From NCBI GenBank assembly GCA_947247005.1, contig OX365944.1, positions 1,996,501-2,060,500 of the forward strand: DNA of 64,000 bases. Reading direction: 5' to 3'. The translations under genes and the position numbers were made by a program. The notes under the pieces were generated by a model. That model worked only from the letters and a program-made list of their open reading frames with translations. It was not told where the DNA came from and did not search any database. Source of the stretch: Spisula solida. Its lineage: Eukaryota; Mollusca; Bivalvia; Venerida; Mactridae. This document shows, in pieces, positions 57,960-64,000 of this stretch; the first letter of the stretch is position 1, and each line of letters starts with the position of its first letter.

Positions 57960-58245
57960 AAAATAGATAATATTTAGTCGGATAGGGAAAATATAAAAAA
58001 ATACGAGGCACAATAACTTAAACCACAGAACGAGAAAATGATCCACCGAAGTCCCAACTGTCAAAAGCAGAATAACTTAGTTTCAGCAATCAAAAGGCTG
58101 AATGCCTAAGCTGAAATAACTAGTTTTAATAGTAAAACGGCCGAAATCTCTAGTTTTAGCGGCCTGAGGTCCTTAAACATTTAAGAATAAAAGTATTAAA
58201 AAGCTGGATGCCAATATGATCACAAAAAATGGATTGAAATGCTCA
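57960..58245. repeat. Dispersed-motif copy with associated body
   Basis: AGTCGGATAGGGAAAATATA...CACAGAACGAGAAAATGATC, then CTAGTTTTAGCGGCCTGAGG and AAAAAGCTGGATGCCA. The latter body recurs at 60410-60470 (TAGTTTTAGTTTTCTGAAGT, AAAAAGCTGAATGCCA), linking motif and body as one element. Confidence 0.6.
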
Positions 58246-58249
58246 GATT

Positions 58250-58765
58250 GGAAGGTTATTACTTGAATGGGAACATTTTTGCAGAGCTAGCAACTTTGTT
58301 CATATACTGTTCTTTTTTAGCCTTTCGTGCCAATTCCTCCTTCGTCTGATTATGTTATTATATTTTAGTCTACACCCATAACAAATAGTTTATGCGACTT
58401 AAGTATTATATATTGTATTATCCATTTTATATTTCTCCTTGTGACTTGTACGAGAGGTGTTTAACCTAAATTTGAATAGCATTAAACATCAAGTATTTAA
58501 AAAAAATTCACATCGAAATCGAATTGTGTCTATTGAATGGTGTACAGTAATGTATTAAGAGGTATAAAAAACTATTGTAGAATGTATATGTGATATCTTT
58601 AGAACACAATCAACTATTGTTTTGAGTGCGTTGATTTTGCATTTTAGGGCCAAAAACCTACAAGTGCTGATACTTACAATGCGCTTCCTAAATAGATGTT
58701 TCAACAATCTCCAGCTTTAAATTATATTGATACACTGTTTGGGTATAATATACTTCCAAAAAGAT
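58250..58765. other. No gene seen
   Basis: AT-rich intergenic DNA. Confidence 0.4.
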
Positions 58766-58769
58766 TATA

Positions 58770-58845
58770 TTAAGTCAGACAGGGAAGGAAGCACTATACT
58801 TAACCAGCCGAGCACAGAAAACATTAAAAACACAGTCCAAGTCTA
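58770..58845 (-). repeat. Dispersed-motif copy (well preserved)
   Basis: AAGTCAGACAGGGAAGGAAG, CACTATACTTAACCAGCCGA and GCACAGAAAACATTAAAAAC: one of the best-preserved copies and the reverse complement of 42530-42602. Confidence 0.75.
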
Positions 58846-59038
58846 ATTCATAAGGTATTTAATGACACATTTTGTAAGGTGACAGGAATTCAGTATTGGT
58901 GAAACACCCTGGCATGTGACCAGGAAAAAGATGTGTCACCTTTTTGTCGCAAAAAACTTTAAAATCTTTCGCATAGATAAAATACGCTTTCACTTATGTC
59001 CCCTTTTCAATCATTTTGAGTTCCGCTTTTCCAAAATA

Positions 59039-59317
59039 TTAAACACAAGACCATTTCATGACAGCGGCCGCGAATACACCAAGATTAACTAACTCCAACT
59101 TATGCCTATCATCATGACTCTTTCTAAAATAGCAGACTCTGTCTATGTAATAATTTCCTCTAAGATAAAACATTAACTCCCCAGGAACGACACATTTTTC
59201 TCCAATCACATGTCCGTAGTCGCATAAACAGCCTCCAAGACCTTTGTCTGCGCTATTTGATTTGCTTGGCATTGAGCTAATGTACAACGCATTTTTCTGC
59301 AATCCTGCATCTAACAT
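59039..59317 (-). other. Candidate exon, 92-codon open frame
   Basis: Contains GGCLCDYGHVIGEKCVVPGE then YYIDRVCYFRKSHDDRHKLE and ends AAAVMKWSCV. The several cysteines and polar composition look more protein-like than neighbouring frames. A splice-acceptor-like TTGCAG precedes AAAATGCG near 59300, and a strong donor-like sequence TT|GTAAGTATC lies near 59360 on the same strand. The implied intron would be only about 60 nt, and the frames do not join cleanly. No family recognised. Confidence 0.22.
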
Positions 59318-59469
59318 TTTCGAAATATTAAAGTTAAATGTTGCTACTGATACTTACAACTTCGCTGCCGTCCAACTTTGGGTTATTGGATTTGTCCTAA
59401 ATATCACAGAACCAATGGACATGGCGATTGCAGTTTTCAACCATTTTTTCAGAACAAGTAGCTGAAAGT

Positions 59470-60010
59470 ATATCACCCTTCATATGACAAATATAACTGA
59501 TTGTCTTCACTGACATGGGTAGTTCATAGTATACCAACATTTTTTTATGTTTCTATAGGGGCAATTTGTCTTAAAAACAAAACACAATGTCCTCTACAAG
59601 ATGGTTGATTTTGGTTAGAAAAATAATGCAAATATGAAACAAAATTAGTGTATTGACTTCTTAACACATTTTCACACATGGTTCAAAAGAAATAAATCTA
59701 TTTTATTGTGTTAGTATGGCAAAATCCGATGTTCAGTTTTGTTCAAATATAAGTTGAACACCTCTCTTATTTCTACTCTTCTTCATCCTATAATTGAGTT
59801 GGATTCTTCATTGAAGGTATGTAACGCAATGAAACTGAGCGTGATGTTGGCGCATAATGCCTCATAAACATTAAAAAGTTCATGAATGTAAATTAAAACT
59901 ATGTCTAGTGATGTAATGTGGCTGCCTGTCTGAGTGACCTGAAGGCATCGAAGGTTGGAGCAGCAACAATGATGTTAAGAAGAAGGTTTCAGTTTCTCAC
60001 TGATACTTGT
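59470..60010. other. No gene seen
   Basis: AT-rich intergenic DNA. Confidence 0.4.
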
Positions 60011-60014
60011 TATC

Positions 60015-60085
60015 CGCGTGGTAACTTTCGTGCTCTGCTGTTTTTGTTGAATGCTGCCTTTTATGTCCGATATGTATCTAATCTT
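60015..60085 (+). repeat. Dispersed-motif copy
   Basis: GTGCTCTGCTGTTTTTGTTG and AATGCTGCCTTTTATGTCCG: the same family in the orientation of 8.2 and 42.5 kb. Confidence 0.55.
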
Positions 60086-60364
60086 ATTAACGACCTTTTA
60101 CTAAGAACCATACGTAAGGAACATAAATCTCACTAGTAAAGATTAGTGCAGATTTGTCACTTACGAAAACCAAAACATTTCAATTTTAGTTTTATTTAAA
60201 GATTTATTATCTCAACATATGTGTATCAATACGCCACTGTAAGAATATTTGCTACGATGAAAGAAGTACATAAAGAATATCTTCTGAAACGTGTTCCACT
60301 TTCATATACCAAGATGGAGGTTATGAATATAAATTGTTTCTTGATTCTTATTAAAAAGATAATA

Positions 60365-60475
60365 TAAAGTTAGACATGGAATGCAGAACCAACTTAACCA
60401 GCAAAACACCTAGTTTTAGTTTTCTGAAGTCCTAGAAGGTTAACGAATAGCAGTAATAAAAAGCTGAATGCCATA
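60365..60475 (-). repeat. Dispersed-motif copy with body
   Basis: GTTAGACATGGAATGCAGAA, CTTAACCAGCAAAACACC, then the body TAGTTTTAGTTTTCTGAAGT...AAAAAGCTGAATGCCA shared with 58140-58215. Confidence 0.55.
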
Positions 60476-60479
60476 GTTT

Positions 60480-61080
60480 CATTAAATGTGCTAGCTGTGT
60501 ACGAATTTTCTAATTGAGGCAATACCCTTCCAATCTGATCATTTTAATCACTTTTTGTCATATATTATATTAATCATACATTTTAGTAAAGTAGGTTGGT
60601 TAGTTTTCTTAGTCAGTCATAAAGCTTTTTACAGGTATTTAAGTGTTTTTTTTATAGTTTCGATTTATAATGTAATCAAACACTTTGATAGTGCAAACAG
60701 TAACATGTCCGAGTTTAACACTGGCTCCTGGTAGGTGATTAATCAAACTTCATCATGATGGAGTGATGTCGTCTAATCGGTTAGTGAAACATTTCAACCG
60801 TGATTGATCCAAATAAATTGCGATTTGGGATTAAATATTATTAAACATTTTTTGTCGACTTTTTGTCACTTTTTTGAGAACTTCTAATCAATTTAATTAC
60901 GATGACTGTCGAAATTCCCCACAGAAATACCGAAACGCAGTCCATTGATTCACGATAAATCATGATTAAATATTAATTCAAAATTCCTGGTTGAGTGCGG
61001 AACGAGTTGTGATTCAGACTGAAATTTAAACACTTTTGTGACAAAGGTGGCTTTTATGTCATGTGAACTACTTGTTGTCA
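60480..61080. other. No gene seen
   Basis: AT-rich intergenic DNA with repeated TTTTTGTC(G/A)(A/C)CTTTT-type wording near 60850-60875. Nothing coding. Confidence 0.4.
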
Positions 61081-61084
61081 AGTT

Positions 61085-61460
61085 GTGTTTTGACTGACTG
61101 AGGCGATAGACTGTCCGATATGGCAGTAGAGTTTATAAATGGTCTAAATGAATGAACTCTCTCTTTCGCTATTACAATCATAAGGACAATTAAATATATA
61201 GTAACAACTCGGATAGGGAAGACAGCACTCGACATAAACAACAGAGCACAAAAGGTATAAACAATAACAGACACAAAATTAAAAGTACATGAAGATAATT
61301 AAACTCGGACATAGAAGACAGCACTCAACTGAAACAACCAATCACAGAAAACAGAAATAACACATAAGTATACAGCTGAAAGTCAACGTTCTAGCTGTCA
61401 AAAAGTCGAAAGACATAGTGACACCTACACTTAGTTGACATAGTTCCAGCTATAAAAAAT
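61085..61460 (-). repeat. Tandem pair of dispersed-motif copies
   Basis: CTCGGATAGGGAAGACAGCA (61209) and CTCGGACATAGAAGACAGCA (61303), each followed by CTCGACATAAACAACAGAGC or a variant, about 95 bp apart. TTTGACTGACTGAGGCGATA (61089) upstream matches the sequence beside the 8.2-kb copy. Confidence 0.65.
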
Positions 61461-61464
61461 TGAC

Positions 61465-62025
61465 AGGAACAACATCAAATCAAAATGAACAAGCAAACAG
61501 GCAGCTGAAAACCCATGACCTTATTTCCTATCAGGCAAACTGATTTTTCTCTTGTCATATTCTACTATAGAGGTTATAATTAATGAGGAATGTTCAATTA
61601 TAACATCAAAACAACATTCTAGAGGATCTCATTAAATATTAAACACTAGTGTGTCATCATAGAAATAGGGACTAGAAGCATGCGAGTTATTTCGATGACT
61701 AATTGAATCAGTCTAAAAGCACTCGACTTTTCATCAAGATAAAGTTCCATGAACATGAAAAAACTCGGTGCCTGTTTACTATTGATGCTTACATAATCAC
61801 GGGGAAATACTGCGCACTTGATTAAAAACATGAAACAATGGTAGTGTACTTAAAAGCTGACGATAATACATTGTGGATTGTACATGTAATGATAAGTCTA
61901 CAAGACAAAATATGTCGATGCTTTTTGTGGTACTGTATGTTGTGATGTCATATTTCGTCTGGATTTATCATCATATGCTATTGTTTCCAGTTTATCATGC
62001 AACTGCCATGGTAACTGCCTGATAA
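61465..62025. other. No gene seen
   Basis: AT-rich. A 61-codon minus frame (61646-61831) has no motif. Confidence 0.4.
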
Positions 62026-62029
62026 CACA

Positions 62030-62086
62030 TGACCTGAGAACAGTATGTGTTCTCAGGTCAATAGGCTGCTAGTAGCCTGAGAACAC
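62030..62086. repeat. 13-bp perfect inverted repeat with extra partial arm
   Basis: TGACCTGAGAACA (62030-62042) and TGTTCTCAGGTCA (62048-62060) form a tight stem with a 5-nt loop. GCCTGAGAACA recurs directly at 62075-62085. This could be the end of a transposon or a structured site. Confidence 0.75.
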
Positions 62087-62195
62087 TTTTTGGCTCCGCC
62101 CACAAATCACGGACTATTTTCCCATTTCTCATTCCGTCTAAAACTGACCTACATATTATTGAAAACTACAAAAATATACATTTGATAGCTAATAT

Positions 62196-62306
62196 TTATT
62201 CAAAGTTTAGATTTACAACCAACATCAGCAATATTGCTTCGCCATGTAGGGCTACGCCAGTGTATTTTTTCTTGAATTCATACGGGTCAATCGTTTGGGA
62301 AAGGCC
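62196..62306 (-). other. Candidate 3'-terminal exon
   Basis: On the minus strand a strong acceptor (TTTATTGTTTTTTCAG, ending at 62307) is followed by a 36-codon open frame, GLSQTIDPYEFKKKYTGVAL..., that ends in TAA overlapping an AATAAA polyadenylation signal (62195-62200). A possible upstream exon at about 62622-62686 (VKLVGGEWQLGDLNAWKIDG...) ends at a good donor (ATG|GTAAGACA). The phases do not join in the open frame, so the pair is not proven. The acceptor region also lies inside an inverted repeat (TACGCCAGTG...CACTGGCGTA, 62254-62347), which suggests a mobile element instead. Confidence 0.25.
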
Positions 62307-62699
62307 CTGAAAAAAACAATAAACACACATAAATCCACTGGCGTAGGATCATCAAAGATAAATAAACATAAAAGAATATGCATAGACAACGGTTCCACAT
62401 CAAATACACTGGACAAAATGCAATTTTGAACTCATTTGAAGACTCGATACGATGCGCATACAAAATCATTGAAAATGAAAAAAGTCGGAAATCTTTGGCG
62501 AATCTTAAGACTAAGTGGGTCAGTTATATCACTGTTAGATTCAGTGTAGATATGGTTCATACATAGGTAAAACATAAAACAATATAATAGGCTCTTCAAC
62601 AAGATCAATGTCTTACCATATTCTATTTCCATCGATTTTCCAAGCATTGAGGTCTCCCAACTGCCATTCTCCACCCACCAACTTGACTAAGACGAGTAA

Positions 62700-63180
62700 G
62701 CTTGTATAAACTAGTTCATTCTTGAAGTTATTTCCCCCGTCCGGAATTCAATTTTGCACTGACAGTTACCGCAAACACCCCAGTGTTTCACATAGTCCAT
62801 GTTTGTATTTATTCCAAGGCATTGTTAAGAATTACAGAAGGATTTATGACGTAGTAAACGACCGTACGTCATTGATGATTCATTCAAAAAACTTCGTAAA
62901 TTCATGAGCGAAATTTTATTCTACTATTATGACACAATGTAGTTATTTGGTAATATCATTTACTAAGATTTCCCTTTCTGAATATATAATTGAAATATTT
63001 TATTTTTTAATATTTCTTTTGTTAAGCAGCGTAGAATTGAGAACTATTTTGTTTCGCGGAAGCACATTGAATTGTGTTAATCGGCGGGTTTACTGGATCT
63101 ACTAAAACCCACAACTCGGTTGTAACTTTAAAAAATGAGGAATTACGCCCCTTACTTGTTCCGTGGTGCTGGTTGCATGA
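62700..63180. other. No gene seen
   Basis: AT-rich; a 61-codon frame at 62722-62907 has no recognisable domain. Confidence 0.4.
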
Positions 63181-63185
63181 TAAAT

Positions 63186-63328
63186 AGAAACTCGGGTCAC
63201 TGTCCGGATCGAACAATGTTATCAGACTCGGCGATATCGTCCGGGGTGACTCGCCAAAGGCTCGCCACCCGGACGATATCACCTCGCCTGATAACATTGT
63301 TCTCACCGGACAGTGACCCGAGTTTCTC
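63186..63328. mobile_element. 143-bp foldback element with ~68-bp arms
   Basis: AGAAACTCGGGTCACTGTCC... (63186-63254) pairs almost perfectly with ...GGACAGTGACCCGAGTTTCT (63259-63328), leaving a loop of only ~4 nt. GC content is well above the surroundings. The near-identical arms suggest a recent insertion. Two overlapping open frames (63022-63306 - and 63135-63359 +) are by-products of the palindrome. Confidence 0.9.
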
Positions 63329-63334
63329 TATTTC

Positions 63335-64000
63335 TGCACCAGTCTTCGTTACATGTTAACTAATGTTTTCTGTATTTTGTTTCTGAACTCACTGACAGCA
63401 GATAATATATGAAAACTGCCACCATGTGATTAATGCAATTTATGTTGTATGACTTTATAAGGGTTCTGTAAATATCGAATTGAATTCAGTGCATGGTGCT
63501 AGCTACTTATTCAACTGTCAACAATCGGTAATAAGTAAATGGGTGCAAATTGTGAAAGTAAGATAAGTTAATTCGAATACTGAATAACCAAATTAAATAT
63601 AGAATTTCAAAGTTTAATAAGTATAGTACTACATTTCTAGTCTTTAGTTTGCCTCCTGAACACAATGAGTATTATTGGTATCACGTTTTTACATCATATT
63701 TTGTGTCAGAATAGATTTCTCTACTTCCTTGCAAAAATTAAACAACATCTAAGGGAGGAATCCAAACCGCTCCAACTTCCTTAAGAATCACTGCAAACGG
63801 CACACTTCCACGATTTCCGATTGTCTACATGTTTCTACTATTGTACTATAGCTGATCATTTTGTACATGAATATAATAAATATATCAAACTGCTGATAAC
63901 CCTAATATTGGAGACATAATAATACTATACCCTAGCACAGTTGTTATTGCTTTAGTCACAAGAACATTTAAACAGATAGAAAGTTTAGATCGGAGACTAA
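63335..64000 (+). repeat. Repeat blocks D1 and 52985-type, fused; cut by window end
   Basis: 63335-63672 is almost identical to 50550-50890, then 63680-64000 almost identical to 52985-53325 (with a ~20-bp deletion near 63880). Their direct junction near 63675 (GTATTATTGG|TATCACGTTTTTAC) is not present at the earlier locus. The copy continues past the window. Confidence 0.88.

Noticed and set aside
63022..63359. Two 74-94-codon frames on opposite strands
   Set aside because: By-products of the GC-rich foldback element at 63186-63328.

Overview
The window looks like nuclear DNA of a marine bivalve mollusc, possibly a heterodont clam; the exact taxon cannot be told from sequence alone. It is AT-rich, has no operons or dense coding, and contains no recognisable intact host gene. 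The strongest taxonomic clue is the repeat vocabulary. There is a ~145-bp array built on 'GACCTAGTGACCTAGTTTTTGA', a stem-loop 'GAGCACTTCGTGCTC' beside 'AACAAGAG' ends, a tRNA-headed SINE with a 'GCGCTATATAAAT' tail, and CGTACGA-type degenerate satellites. All are familiar from bivalve genomes (established knowledge recalled, not searched here).

Layout, left third (1-29 kb): mostly single-copy-looking DNA punctuated by transposon relics and tandem repeats. In order: a degraded tRNA-headed SINE (about 0.9-1.1 kb, minus strand), a 13-bp minisatellite (2.5-3.0 kb), the 5' exons of a Harbinger-type transposase gene (4.5-5.1 kb), small tandem repeats (6.85 and 7.84 kb), a triplet tract (9.2 kb), and a 5'-truncated LINE on the minus strand (10.4-11.9 kb). 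Then come a 382-bp element with 21-bp terminal inverted repeats (13.0 kb), a SINE body (14.2 kb), the ~145-bp array in a larger element (15.2-17.05 kb), a longer LINE broken by one stop (18.6-21.8 kb), a frameshifted tyrosine-recombinase relic (22.25-22.8 kb), a 93-bp array with alternating unit types (25.9-26.6 kb), and a ~0.9-kb AAC-rich array with a duplicated 104-bp flank (27.0-28.3 kb).

Middle (29.8-47.9 kb): dominated by three full-length or near-full-length copies of one large, apparently unclassified repeat of about 4.7-6 kb. Copy A is inverted (29.8-34.5 kb); copies B (36.5-42.4 kb) and C (42.75-47.9 kb) are direct and in tandem. A and B form a giant inverted repeat around a ~1.5-2-kb spacer that holds two near-palindromic foldback elements. 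Copy B carries insertions missing from A and C: an expanded 55-bp satellite, a ~690-bp insert with two hairpins, and a SINE. The copies therefore serve as each other's empty sites.

Right (48-64 kb): a quiet stretch, then scattered and rearranged fragments of the same large repeat family, several foldback/TIR elements (55.9, 56.2, 57.8, 62.0, 63.2 kb), and about a dozen copies of a short dispersed motif (consensus around 'GACAGGGAAGGCAGCACT' followed by 'GCACAGAAAACA'). Two small minus-strand stretches near 59.0-59.5 and 62.2-62.7 kb have exon-like features but are only candidates.

The sequence supports no pathway or operon. The biology visible here is transposon turnover, array expansion and segmental duplication/inversion.
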